From assembly GCA_021234155.1 (NCBI GenBank), contig JAJEKV010000058.1, forward strand, positions 2,409,060 to 2,473,059: 64,000 bases of DNA. Direction: 5' to 3'. Each line of letters starts with the position of its first letter. The stretch's first letter is position 1. Below are positions 32,247 through 44,499 of the stretch, one piece after another. Under the pieces are notes generated by a model. That model was given only the letters and a program-made list of their open reading frames with translations. It was not told where the DNA came from and did no database searches. A program made the position numbers and the translations under genes. Source of the stretch: Isoetes taiwanensis. Taxonomy: Eukaryota; Streptophyta; Lycopodiopsida; Isoetales; Isoetaceae.

Positions 32247-35200
32247 ATGAATTCCGTCACCGGCTTTGCTGAAGGTCTATCCCTTCATGCATGGGCAGTC
32301 ATCATTGCAGGCATATTTGTCCTGATCGCCCTCTCGTTTTCGTTTCATCTGATGTTTGAACATCTCACCACGTATACGAATCCCGAGGTTAGACATTTGG
32401 CGTTTAAAGATTTGCTGTTGATAAAGAAAATGAAGAGGTATATGAGATTTTCTGTATACAAAGACATCGGCAATGCCACAGATATGAAAATTAGTAGATG
32501 GTGAGAAATGTTTAGGACTGCATTTTGAATTCGTATGCAGAATATCGTTTACGCAAAATATAAATGTTGATGATCAAACTTGATCCAAACATGTGTATAC
32601 AAGTAGAATTTCTAAGAGGCAATTGCTGTCCTTTAGCTGCATGTGAGATAATCATTGTGGAGTCATAATCACATTAGAAGCTTCCTTTCTTCCCCAAGGT
32701 TGTTAAGAACTACAAATATTTCAAATGGAATATATTTTTCACAATATATAGCTGCTGTAACCATTATCGCATTTCCTGGTTTATAATGCTCTTATTGGAT
32801 TTTTACCCTGCAAATTGCCCACTTGTTCGTCACTCTGCACAAAGGCTGACAAGTATTTATTAGGATGTGAATTTTGTTATCTTAGACGTGGAGTTCATTA
32901 AGTTAAGAGGTACGTATGGGATAAAGTGAGGCAAGCATTCTTACAATTTCGTTGTTTCCAAGTTCTTCAATTCCCTTGCATTCTTATGGTCATTATAATT
33001 GTAATGCAACTCTTTGGTTTGGTCCTAGGGTACATTTCTTTTTAAATCACTATTTCTCCTGCCCCATTATCTTGTGCAAATGTGTTTTATGAGGGAAACT
33101 TCTTTTTTCAGGAGCAAAAGTGGTTGCTTGGAGTTCTCTTCATGGTCCCTGTATATTCAGTGGAATCGGTAATCCTCAGTATTATTCGATAGTGTATGAA
33201 AAAAAGTATCAGAACTTGGCTGATTTGCTTAGCAGTTATTTGTGCGGATTTGCTTAGCAGTTATTTGTGCAAGTTAGCAAAGACATTTAACTGTTCTAAT
33301 TTGAGAAGTTCTTTTGCAGCTTGTTTCTCTGGGGTACCCAAAGCTTTCACTAGCCTGTGATATTTTGAGGAATTGTTATGAAGCATTTGCACTCTATTCA
33401 TTTGGTCGTTACCTAATTGCTTGTCTGGGTGAGAACCTCTTGTTGTGGAATTAATTGAACTATGTAATAAATGAATATGTACATGCGATCGTTATATTCT
33501 TGCAACTATTTAATAAGATAGTGGAAAAAGACATAGTTGTGTTATGGTCTGATAAAGACACATCGGGCCTGGAACTAATAGCGACATTGGTTCCTTAACC
33601 AGCTTATGTTATAGGAACATGGTAACACCCAGGATCCATTGGGCCTAGGGCTCATGATCAATTTGTTTCTGCATGGAAGCAGGAATCTCCAGCTGGCCTT
33701 TGCAGTCTGGATGTGCTTTTTGGGCCATCATGGATTTTGCCTCCTAAGATTTCAAGTTAAGTTCTCTATTGCATGTCCTTGCTTAACCTCAATAATGGTG
33801 CTCATCTCATCTAACACCGTTCATTGTCTATTTTCTTAAAGCCAACTGCATTCTGCTGTCAGCATTGTGCATACACACTTTTTAGCCTTTTGAAATGATG
33901 CTTCTTTGGCAAGAAGCCTCAACAATGTAATTGCCATCAGGCATAATTAACAAAACTATATGGATTGCATAGAACTCTGGGGGTTAAATGTATATGCACT
34001 CTGGGGACAAGCATTGAGGACAGAGGCCAGAATTGGTAGGTGTTACTACCAAAGCCCATACCAATGGCTTCACGTTGTTAAGGCTTCATAAGCCCATACC
34101 AATAGCTTCAATTTCTTTTTTGCAGAAAACCATTCCTAGATAATTTTTGGTGGCATAGAACCATATTTCTTCATAGTCCACTGGCTGCTAAACAAGTTTG
34201 GAACACAGTCGTAAATCACATGAAATATGTCTCCCATATGGTTTACTTGCAGAATTCAATGATGAGATGAGCCTGAAAGGAATTAGGAAAACTTATAGAT
34301 ATGATAACCTGTTCAGAAGTCTTAAATCAAATTCTTTACTGTGGACATATAGTACCATCAAATTGTCATGGAAAAATGCATGATGCCAGGTTTATACCCA
34401 CATGAAATATTGTTAGTTAAATGGAACAGCTTCCAGGTGTTTATTTTCACGTTTGTTGTAGAAAATATATAAGCTAGATGAAGTGCATCTTTGACACGGG
34501 TTTATGCTGTACGTGTGCTCCATCCACTGTACTTAGTCTTCTTTTTTCTTCGTCTTTTCCAGGCGAGGTCAATGAATTCCAAATCTTTTCTTCTTAAAGT
34601 GTACAGTAGTCATGTCTCCGTCTGTGCTTTTGGGCTTGCCACAATGTTGTTGGAGCTAGGCATGCATATGATGGGAAAACAGGGGTTAAGCAGGGGTTTT
34701 CACAATTGCAGTGTGTTCTGGATGGCAGCACAGTTCCTTGAGCTAGAGGCCTTAGCTTACATCTTGTATCCTAGACTACATTTTCTTACTTCACCATTCT
34801 GTAATACAACAATGCATGTTTTCTGTACTGGTTATTTGAAGGAGCTAGCATAATACTTATTAGTTAATACCCTGTTAAATCAACAAGTGCTCTCTTTTAT
34901 AGGAGGCGATGACAAAGTTATTGACTCGCTAGAAGAACAAGCTATTTCTGGTCCCCAAACGCCATTATTGACACACTCATTAGGAAAAGCAGCTGTGAAG
35001 CATCCGTTTCCTCTTAACTTGTGTCTGTCCCCATGGCACCTGGGAAAGAACTTTTATGATATATTCATGTTTGGCATTGTTCAATATGTGAGTTTTAACC
35101 ACCACCCACCCATCATCCCCCGCCCCTGCCTAATTAGATATTGTTGTTCTTATTCTTCTTCTTCCTGCTATTGTGGCGCGGCAGCGGCATCAGTCTCATC

Positions 35201-36377
35201 AATCTGACAAGTCTATCTTGTATGCAGATGATATTGAAGACTCTTTGTTCCCTTATAGCTTTGATTTTAGAGATGGTAGGGAGCTATGGGGATGGAGAGT
35301 TCAAATGGAATAAAGGGTTCGTTTCAGTTCTCTTTTAAGGAATGCCATAGGAGATAAATTTAATTTGCTTTGACACATGTAACAGATATCCTTATGTGGC
35401 CCTAATATTCAACTTCAGCCAGATGTGGGCATTGTATTGTCTGGTCCAGTTTTATACCATTACTAAAACTGAACTGCATCACATTAAACCCTTGGCAAAG
35501 TTTTTGTCCTTCAAAGCTATTGTTTTTGCGACTTGGTGGCAAGGTGTGGCTATAGCAATTGTTTTTGATTTGGGACTTGTTAGAGTAAGAACAGCTGGAG
35601 ATCTGAAGCCACAAGCCAGTTTACAAGACTTTATTATCTCCATAGAGGTAATTCGTATATGAATGCACTATCTATAGAGGTCTGCTGACTTGATTCCCTT
35701 CGTACTTACTTTTCCTGTCATTTTAGATGGCTATTGCAGCAATTGCTCACATGTATATATTTCCAGCAACACCATACAAGCCCATTAATGAATTAGTTCA
35801 GGATGAGGTCCCTGTTCTTCCAGACTTTGGGTGTATGGACTCAGTGCCAGAAAATGACAAAGATAAGAAGTCAATGTTAAATGACGTTGAAAATGTTGCA
35901 GCAACCTTGAAAGAAAGTGTGCAGGATGTGGTGCTTGTTGGCGGTGAACAAGTAAGTAATTAAAGAGCTCATTATGCTGTCAATGAGTTCCTGGTTGGTC
36001 TCCCTGAACATTTGTTTTTTTTCTTTTGCTAGGTTGTTAGTGACATTAAGATAACAGTTTCGCAGGCAGTCCAGCCTATGGAGAAAGGAATAAATCGCAT
36101 AAATGAGACGCTTCAGCAGGTCCCTACACAGATACAGGATAAACTCCAGCAGCTTCCTGATCAATTACCCTGGAAAGTAAAGGAAGGGGAAGTGGAGAAG
36201 CGGGGTAAAGATGATTTCTGGCTTTCTTCTACAGCAACAAAGGGATCGCCGCCCCAAGAAATCGAGCATTTTCTTGTGAGCGTTAATTCTGATGATCTTG
36301 AAGTTGAAGAAAGTAATTACCACCTAGAAGGGACACAACGCAGTGGAAAAAGCAAGGGAACATCTGAGAAGAAGTAA
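32247..36377 (+). CDS. LAZ1: DUF300/LAZ1 family (TMEM184/OST-alpha-like) membrane protein, 8 exons
   Basis: Exons: 32247-32387, 33112-33168, 33320-33428, 34903-35087, 35228-35316, 35386-35647, 35727-35951, 36033-36377. All introns are GT-AG and phases agree; the product is 470 residues, normal for the family. Segments: TM1 at about 10-33 ending FEHLTTYTNPE, LLGVLFMVPVYSVES (50-66), CYEAFALYSFGRYLIAC, KHPFPLNLCLSPW, ILEMVGSYGDGEFKW, FNFSQMWALYCLVQFY, PLAKFLSFKAIVFATWWQGV (the family hallmark), then MAIAAIAHMYIFPATPY. The C-terminus (from about 310) is soluble and Gln/Lys-rich. In Arabidopsis LAZ1 proteins act at the vacuole membrane and affect cell death and brassinosteroid signalling; the exact member is not assigned. 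Intron 3 is long (1474 bp). Confidence 0.95.
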
Positions 36378-37260
36378 AGACTTCAGTGGACAGTCTTACA
36401 TTTGGTGTGTGACTGAACTCTTTGATTATGAAAGCAATCCTTATTATTATTATATTAAGTTTTATACCTTCAAATTCTTATGATTGATTCTCTTTCAAGG
36501 TATAAAATAAAGGTTTCGCAATGTTGATCTATGACAAAAACTGTTGTGTTTTCTATTTAGCATCCTCTTTTCCACATGCTGTATTATCCTAGTTTGATCT
36601 ACTGTTGAGCCTGTTGATACAACTGACGCAATAGGTACATTGGCCACAGATTACTCACAAGACGCAAGAACCTTATGTTTCAGACCGTAGACATCTCAAA
36701 TTATATTGAGGCAGCCCTCCCTTGTTAGAGCTGAGATTTGACATAAGGCATTTCAAACAGAAGTCCTCAAACAATCAATTTAGGCTTGTAAGAAATGTTA
36801 TTGTAACGACACATTTGTAGATGTACATGACGTTTGTGATGGATTTTAATGCTTTGGATCTTCAAATTTATCTCATTTAGCGAAAGGTGTCAAGTTTTTA
36901 ACGCCCACGGCCTTGAGGAGGATATTGAGCTTAAAAATATATTTTAAAACTTGGTTGGTGGAAAAATATTAAAACAAGTTGTTCAATAGTGCCTTATGCT
37001 GTATTGGTGAATCTGAGCCTTTGGAGCTTAAAACATTCTTCATCGACAAGCCATGCCTTTTTTATCTTCTGCGATGGTAAGCTTGGAAACAAATTTACAT
37101 CCAAAATCAAAACCAGAGTTCAACGAGCAAAAGACAAAACACAGAGAGAAGAATAAAGCCTCAACAACGCCATAGCTCGCCGGATTCCGGGGGCCGAAAT
37201 GATCTGTAACTAGATAACCTATCATTCAAGAGCAACAAGTGACCTCATGTATTAGTTTTT
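36378..37260. other. 3' flank of LAZ1-like gene and intergenic
   Basis: AT-rich, with AATAAA-like poly-A signals about 130 bp after the stop (TAAAATAAAGG near 36505). No gene recognised. Confidence 0.5.
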
Positions 37261-37263
37261 GTT

Positions 37264-37760
37264 GGGTTGCCCCTGGGGGGGAGGGGGTTGCCCATATTCC
37301 GTGCCTTTGCCCAGCTACTGCCATAGTTTTGGTACCAGCTTCCGCTCACAGAAGCGCTGGAACCGTGCACCCAGAAGCCTGGAATCGTGCCTCTTCATGA
37401 AAAATGAACTAAAAATCCTGGTGCACGATAGATTGCGGTGAACGGGGATGGTCAGCTGATAGGCCTGATTTGAAGGCTCACAACTCCAGATGTGACACCC
37501 GTTTTCTCTGATTTTTGTTTCTCTTAAGAGAGTCGGTCTCAAGCTTTTTGGCCTGTTTTGATCAGAAAAACTAAGCCTCTTTTTTATTCAAACCTTAAGT
37601 GCACGGAATATGGGCAACACCCTAGGGGGGCAAACCTTGGCGTAGGTGGGTTTCTGGCATATTTCAAGAATATGCTGGTATATGCCTGGGATATTCTAAA
37701 AACTGCCCCAACCTGCTATTCCCCTCAAACTGGCGGTCATCCTCGTTATTGTGCGAGGCT
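37264..37760. repeat. Dispersed repeat, copy 2, split by an inverted-repeat element
   Basis: The left half GGGTTGCCCCTGGGGGG and the right half CTAGGGGGGCAAACCTTGG plus TGGGTTTCTGGCATAT match the uninterrupted copy at 23935. Between them lies the foldback element 37286-37621. Confidence 0.65.
37286..37621. mobile_element. MITE-like element
   Basis: Inverted ends: GGTTGCCCATATTCCGTGC at 37286-37304 and its complement GCACGGAATATGGGCAAC at 37601-37618. Length is about 335 bp, and no coding capacity was seen. It sits inside a repeat whose other copy lacks it. Confidence 0.65.
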
Positions 37761-38049
37761 CGTTTTACCTTGTAACCGGATGCTGGTATGGCCGATGCTG
37801 ATGGGTTTGTAGCTTTGGTCATGGCTTGTTTTTTGTATGGACCTTCACGATCTTGGCTCTACTTTAGCAATCTCTGGCTACGGCGGTTTCCAAACCCCAA
37901 ACACGGCAAGAAACGCCGAGTCACACCGACGGTATCCATTCCTCCTCTGATTTTTAGAATTTTATTATGCTCGGGCCCTCTGTTGAGCATCTGGTACCAG
38001 GGCAAAGAATTTGTTCCGGTGCAAAAGATACGTAGCAGAACCAATCCCT

Positions 38050-38900
38050 AAAGATAGTGAAATATCGGAGGTTGTATCTGCGGTTCCTCTCTGGCTATTA
38101 AATTTGCAATTGCGGTGAGTCGGCTCCCCATTCTGTTATTTCTTAGTGCTAAGTTTTTCCCTTGTTTTATGAAGCACATGAGATTCATGGTCTGGAAATC
38201 AATTTGGCGGTGGAATGGTCTATATTTGAAGGTTGACTCTCTCCCCAGTTGTGGCCATGGAGAAAACCATTTCAAACATTGTCTCAAGATGGCTATGATG
38301 CAAGGGCGGGAATAGGCTAGGTTGGTGTGTGGCTCACTTTTTTAGAGCCAGGTATGTCTCCTCCAGTACAATTTTTTGCAATAAAACTCATTATAGTGCT
38401 TAAGATTGTTCATTCAACCAAGCAGCAAGATCATAAAAGGAAAAAAAAACGAGGCAAGATAACTTTTTGTTTGTTGCTTCATTTGCTTGGGACTTGCTAC
38501 AGTGGGGTTCTCATGGAAACAAGATTCTCAGAAACTGCACCTCTTTGGCTTTAACGTGCTCTGTCACTTCTTTGGCTTTAACATACTCTGTCAGTTGACT
38601 TGCAAATGAATATCCAAGATAGACTTACCAACGTTGGCGATGAAGGGAGGATCAATATATTGAAATTAGAGCAAGTATTTCTGCACTATAGATGTATAAT
38701 AGTGAGAGGCCATCTTTCAAAGATCAAGGGCTTGATTTTGAATATAATTTTGAAGCACAATATCATATTCCTTGGTTAACTACCTCCTGCAGTCTGCATC
38801 TGTATGCATCCTTTTCCATGTACTCCAAATAGATGGTTTTGTGGCTTCAAATTACACAAGGAATGAGCATTATGATGCCTCTTTTATAATCCAGGGCCAG
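38050..38900. other. Intergenic, nothing recognised
   Basis: No supported gene or repeat. Confidence 0.5.
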
Positions 38901-38903
38901 GGG

Positions 38904-39258
38904 TCTGGGCGTTTAGTCTAGTGGTAACACACTAGGTCTAGCAACTATAGGTCTTGAGTTCGAGACCGCCGTCACTTCGCCTGTCAAAACCCACGGAACC
39001 GTTGGGTGTCAAAACCCAAGCAATGTAAAGTGGTTGTGGTCACATGTCCAATGGGGCCCAAGCAATGTAGTGTGGTGTGTGGTCACATGTCGGTTGGATC
39101 TGTGTGGTGGAAATACTATCTATACTATCTATCTATCTATCCCAACCAAGCAATGTAGTGTGGTGTGTGGTCACATGTCCTAAATTACGGATAATGATTG
39201 GATCTTTTCTAGATGGTTGGTGTGTGGTCACATGTCGGATCTTTGCCTAGTTAAAATA

Positions 39259-39290
<32 letters not shown>
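38904..39290 (+). mobile_element. tRNA-derived SINE, copy 2 (compound 3' region)
   Basis: A-box TAGTCTAGTGG at 38914-38924 and B-box GTTCGAGAC at about 38958-38966, with a GGTCTTGAGTTCGAGACC T-arm. The body text AAGCAATGTAGTGTGGTGTG and GGTCACATGTC occurs two to three times, and (CTAT)n tails occur at about 39117-39140 and 39256-39290. This looks like two or more tail segments joined, mixed with a piece of the flank (TTTTCTAGATGGTTGG, also at 39411). Confidence 0.78.
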
Positions 39291-39294
39291 TTTC

Positions 39295-41190
39295 AAACTC
39301 TTGAGCATACTATTCTAGATATAATTGTATTTCCTCCTGATATTTGCAAAAATTGCGTCGTGCTAAATTCTAAATTCTGGATAATGCACTGATAGTAAGG
39401 GCATTGGTCCTTTTCTAGATGGTTGGAAAAATGTTTGTTTCGATAGTTAAACGTTTTCATCAGGTTGCACGCTGCAAAGAGATGGTTTGGTACCAAGACG
39501 AGACTTTTGTAGTATGGGTCAACCACATGGAGGTGAGTTCTGATCCTCTGTGACCTGCTATGGTGAAGGATAGAGAATTCCATTCTTATCTTATCTGAGG
39601 AAGAAAAGCCTATATCTTTTTTACCCCCTTTGGTAACCGTAATTGCAATAGTTATGGTGAAGGTGAAGGGTAGACAATTCCATTTTTATTGAGGAACAAA
39701 AAAAATATATCTTTTGTAGCCATTTTACTGGTTATGACGAGGACTATGATGACATTTAATATTGATTTTAGGAGGCACATTTGGCCCTGGATTCTTTTTA
39801 TGGCCAGAGTGGTGCTTTGAAGGGTTATGGCATTTCCGTTCTCTCTTTTGCTCTTTCTTTCTTTTTGCTTTTGTATTACAGGTCAGTTGTAGTTTTTGAA
39901 AAATATTCATCCTTATTAGTACCCAAAACAATATAATTGTTTTTTCACAACATATATAAGTCAGTTTACTTTTTTGTTTGATGTAAAAATTCCATTCTAA
40001 GGAAAAACTTCAGAACTTCAGCGCAACAAGTGTCTTTTGAAAATAAAAAAATAAAAAACTAAAGGGATTGACTATGTGACATCGAATCGATTACGGCTGG
40101 CCTCCTAGTGCGCAGTGTTGGAGATGGATAGGAGAAAACCAAGCTCGGCTTGGTAACGTCAGAATCAAACCACTTTTTAACATTTTAAAATGAAGTTATT
40201 GTTGCTGCATTTTCACATTCTAACCTCAATTCTAATCTGAAAATCACAATCTGTACAAATCAAAGATGGGCGATGCGGAGGTCACTAAAAAGCCACAAGA
40301 TTGATCAAGCTAAGGTGGGGGTGCCATCAATGGTGAACTTAAGGTAAAATTCACTCACAAACTCATATGACAGTGTAAAATCATAAAAATTTTGCACAAA
40401 CTTGTGCTCTACGACATGCTGAACCAAAATCAATCTATTACATATCCGAAAAATCGGTCATCAGATCATAATTACCATTAACAATCAGGGGGTCTGGAGT
40501 CCTTGATGGTGATACGCATGCTCCAATGGTGCATGAAATATATGTGATGCAAGGAGCCTTAATGGTGAGGGCGCCGCCATGAAATAGTGATGAGCTGCTG
40601 CAGACATGGTGAAGCATTAAGAATAACATAGTGATGGTTGGATCATAATATGGTGATCCAAATTGGCCAGAATGGTGAGCTTAATTTCGTGAATGGTGCC
40701 AAGATTTTCATGACATGGTGACAATAAGAACTCAAATGAACTTAGCAGTCTCAAAAAATTGAACCCATATTGACCAGAAATCTGGACAATTACAATTACC
40801 TGCACCTGCAAAACAAACAGAAATTCAAGTTAGTATTTTGAACACGTAACTATGACATGTAGAACAAAAAGGGAATTTTAAAGATACCTTTTGGAGGGAT
40901 CCTATTCATTGAAGCATGTATAGAACATGCTCCAAAGATAAGATCCCTCAAATATGACCGTATAAGATCTTAATTGACTCCAAAGCCTCCAAAGTACTTA
41001 ACACCAACAATATCGCAGCCCCACTTTAATCGCTCATGTAATTGCACTATTAATAAGACAAGAATGATAAACAAGATATTTTCTAACATACCTCAAATAA
41101 GAGGCCAAAGTTGAAAACTTTTGATCAAAGTACAGCAGGATTTTTGCCGAAATGATAATGCATACATTTATTCTCAAAGGCCCAAACTTT
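39295..41190. other. Intergenic, with an ATGGTG-rich stretch
   Basis: No gene is supported. From about 40325 to 40725 the motif ATGGTG occurs around ten times at irregular 20-60-bp spacing. No reading frame explains it. Confidence 0.45.
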
Positions 41191-41199
41191 GGAGGTCTT

Positions 41200-41760
41200 G
41201 GCTCGCTTCAAACCTATATAATTCATCTAAACACTTAAGTTTTCCATTAGCTTGATATTCTTCGTCAGAATCCGATGAACTTGGAGTGTGCTTTTCATTT
41301 AGCTTTTGTTTTTTCCTGCAATGCACATCCCATGAATAAAAATGGGTTTCCTTAACACATCATCTTGTCTGTCCTCAGCTGCAGCCAAGGGTAAATTTAT
41401 AATTAAATCTAGACCTTGGCTGCATGCTATGTTTTCGGCATTAGGCATTTCATGGGCATTTTCATGGACATTTTCAGCTTGACATTCATTATTTTCATGC
41501 ATAGATTGTTCAGCCAATAATTCACCTGTGATAATAAGAGGGCCATCATCCAACTCTTGTGCCTCCGATTCCATCATTTTTTTTTGTCTTCCTCCTAACT
41601 CTTTTGGGCCTTACTGCAACAAATTCTTGGTTCTCAAGGGCAGCATTTTCTAAAGCTGCCCTCTGCTGCTGCTATTGCCTTCTTTTCCTCTCTTAATCTC
41701 TTATTCTCTTCCCTTCTCTTCTTTTCCAGTTCCTTTGCCTCTTTTCTTTGAGCCTGCAAC
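41200..41760 (-). pseudogene. Unrecognised gene remnant: coiled coil plus acidic C-terminal region
   Basis: Minus strand, several frames. 41760-41650 reads as a Lys/Glu coiled coil (KKLQAQRKEAKELEKKRREE and NKRLREEKKA), then ENAALENQEFVAVRPKRVRR. 41577-41299 is an open frame starting MMESEAQELDDGPLIITGEL, acidic with His/Asn (SMHENNECQAENVHENAHEM). A further frame reads KHTPSSSDSDEEYQANGKLK and DELYRFEASQDLQ down to 41200. The composition looks coding, but I know no family. The frames are broken, so it is probably a relic. Confidence 0.45.
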
Positions 41761-42024
41761 TTTTTCTTTTCCAAAAATACAATACTAATTTGTGTACTAA
41801 TTGCACATCATGATTGCAGGATTTTCCAAATGACAATGTGTAGAAGGTGCTAGGATGGCATTTACATCCCAGAATATCAAAGGAAAAGAGAAACTGGAAG
41901 CTTAGCTTAGAAACCTTCATAAATGCAAAGGCCAACCTTTCCCACCTCGTGTTTGGAACAACATATGCACTAGGAATAATGGAGAAGTTTTATCATGCTG
42001 GATGGAGGCTGACATTATGACTGT

Positions 42025-42446
42025 CCATGTAAATACGTTATGATGTTGAATTTCTCAAACACTTCACGAGATTTATTGAAACTGCCACAATCTTGACATC
42101 TGTTATTCCAGGAACATCATCGGACTTTGAGGCATTACCAATGATGATGTCATGAACAAACTTACCTTCTTCAATATTGCCAAGGCTGCCACATGCATTT
42201 ATAATGGTGGCAAATGTAATTTTGTCTGCTTTTTCTCCTCCTAGCATTTCCTTGATGGTTCCATTGCTTCTCCATATTGCTAGACACATTACAGACATCT
42301 ACCAACCACATCAAATTATACATCTTAAGAAGTGAAGTCTTGACAAACATATCATTTTTAAGATAATAGATGTTATACCAACTATGAGTAAAGCTGGCTT
42401 CACTCAAAGCTCCAACTCTAGAACATACATTGATAACTATAAGCAC
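42025..42446 (-). pseudogene. PPR protein relic, minus strand
   Basis: Frame 42446-42330 reads INVCSRVGALSEA and NDMFVKTSLLKMYN. Frame 42298-42100 reads KADKITFATIINACGSLGNI and EEGKFVHDIIIG. A last shifted piece reads CGSFNKSREVFEKFN at about 42090-42040. These are PPR repeats of the PLS type, with at least two frameshifts and no C-terminal domain. It is unrelated in position to the relic at 26284. Confidence 0.8.
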
Positions 42447-43340
42447 GACATTGATGTTGCATATTCTTAAGTTTGTTTAATGATCCGCATGGTAATGTTT
42501 TTGCCTATTGCATGAAGAAACCATTAATGTCCATATCATTTCATCTATGTAGCTATTTGTTTAATTGTTTGCTTTGCTTTGCTTTGCGTCTCTTGACCCC
42601 TTGAATCAAATTAGGATTGCAAATGTATAAAGGCTGTATTTTCTCTTATAGCTCCCACTTTTACTGATTTTCCTTAGAATAGATAGATGTTTGTAAACAT
42701 CATAACAATAGAATCTTATCAATACTTTGAGAAAATCTCATTTGGTATGATGTCATATGTTTGCCTTCGTGCAATGTTCAACTTTTATTTATTTACATTT
42801 GGTAAGCTAAATTACGATAGAGAGTACACAAGTTATACACAGGGTTTGAGACCTTTGGGTTGTACAATAAGTTAAAATGGTTTGTAAGATCGATCCAGGT
42901 ACAATATAGAGGTAAATTAGAAAGGAACTGGGCTTACATATGCTCGTAAACAGGAAGTGAGGCATAATATGGCTACAACTATCAAAATAATGCACAATAT
43001 AACAATTCTTGAACTGTCACAAGGGATAAAGAGAAATGTTCGCGGCGGCTTTCTTGTATAAATAAGGTTTTTAGGATGTACACCCTAATCCCATCCATCC
43101 GTTGAAAAGAGGAGCGGTTGAGATGCTGCCACTTCATGATGGGGCATGCATGGGGGCATGCACCATGCCTCTAAACCATTGGATCAAGAGGGAAGTGAAA
43201 TCCTGGCCGTCAAATGTGCCTAGGATGATGTTAGGAAGGTGTAGGATTTGAGGCTTTTGATCTCGGCCGTCTGTACATTTAGGGCTTTCATTTTGACCAT
43301 TCATTTAAACAGGATGACCCATTAACGTTAGTTGGTGAGG
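42447..43340. other. Intergenic, nothing recognised
   Basis: No supported gene. Includes short GGCCGTC-containing stretches typical of non-coding repeats next to a MITE. Confidence 0.45.
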
Positions 43341-43345
43341 TGGCA

Positions 43346-43514
43346 ATGTACTACATAATTTTCGTCTGGAGGCCATTTACGTGATGTAATTGCTAAGTTG
43401 GCTCCGCCAGGCAGATGGCGAGCGTCAGAGCTGCGAGCCCTCCGCCGAAGCTGGCGGCGCCGCCAAAGCAATTTGCCACGTAAATGCCTCCAGACAAAAA
43501 GTATGGGATGTAAT
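43346..43514. mobile_element. MITE-like foldback with GC-rich centre
   Basis: Arms of about 48 bp (43346-43394 and 43468-43514) are near complements; the core CTGGAGGCCATTTACGTG pairs with CACGTAAATGCCTCCAG. The centre is GC-rich (GGCGGCGCCGCC). No ORF. Target duplications not resolved. Confidence 0.7.
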
Positions 43515-43683
43515 GTTCATTTTGGTTTGGATTTGGCCGGTCTGGAGTAGCTATGGTGCTGTTAGTCTAAGAAATGATATGTCAAGAAGCACGATCATAC
43601 TCCAAATCATGCATTCATCATCTGCAAACTCCAAATCCATGCCGAGCACCAAAGATCTCTTCAGGCCAATCCTCATAAAGTCA

Positions 43684-43825
43684 TAGTATCAAGTACTCTA
43701 TTGCTTTGAAATAGCAATTTTGATTGATTGTAAAAACATGACTTTCAAGTATGATTTAAGCCACTTCACCCTCCGGCCATGGAGGGCAACCCTTCGTGTA
43801 TAGCACCTTGTTTAAATATGTATTA
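43684..43825 (+). repeat. Dispersed repeat, second family, copy 2
   Basis: It shares AAATAGCAATTTTGATT, TATGATTTAAGCCACTTCAC and CTCCGGCCATGGAGGGCAA with 30895-31010. Class unknown. Confidence 0.6.
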
Positions 43826-43829
43826 GTGT

Positions 43830-44490
43830 ATCAGTCTCATATGTTCAATTATTTCTCATTATGACGGGATTAGAGCGCATATTGGGTATAAGTTTTCTTT
43901 TAGTCATTACTATTCATTGTCTATTATACATTCCATGTTGAAAAGTATTTTAAGATATTTAATCGCTTATCAGGATACCAAATCCATAGTCAATCCCCCA
44001 AAAAAAAAAAAAGATGTTGTAGTTTCAAAGTGTTCCAAGTCCAAATTTCAAGGTGTTGTTACAAAGCCCCTGCAGTGCGTTCTTGACATCGCGCAAGTTG
44101 AAATCTCAATATTGATGAAAAAATCTTTGGTTCAGTGTTGGATCAACAGAAATCAGTATCCACATGGACCATCCTCCATGTGATCGCTACATAAGAAGCT
44201 AAGGATAAACGGATATGCACATTATAAGGATTTCACCAAAAAGTTTGCTAGAGTTGCCAGGCCAATGTCGACCATACAAAAAACTAAAAGGAACAAAAGA
44301 ATACCTCTTCAACAAAAAAAATACCACTTCAACTTCAACTGGAAGTCTAATTCCAGAATACCAATCGTATACTACAACCAAATTCTATACCTCTAGATCC
44401 CACCCCCCCCCAACAAAAAAAAAAGAGAGAAGAGAAAAAAAAGGGAAGGGGGGAGGGGATATGAGTTTTTAGCCCTATGCTTTCGATCTC
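43830..44490. other. Intergenic, nothing recognised
   Basis: Contains a C-run and A/G-rich low-complexity stretch at 44400-44460; no gene. Confidence 0.45.
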
Positions 44491-44499
44491 TTATATCTT

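Noticed and set aside
34491-34853. Nested gene in intron 3 of the LAZ1-like gene
   Set aside because: A 120-codon frame with no recognisable domain inside an intron with correct splice sites on both sides; probably chance.
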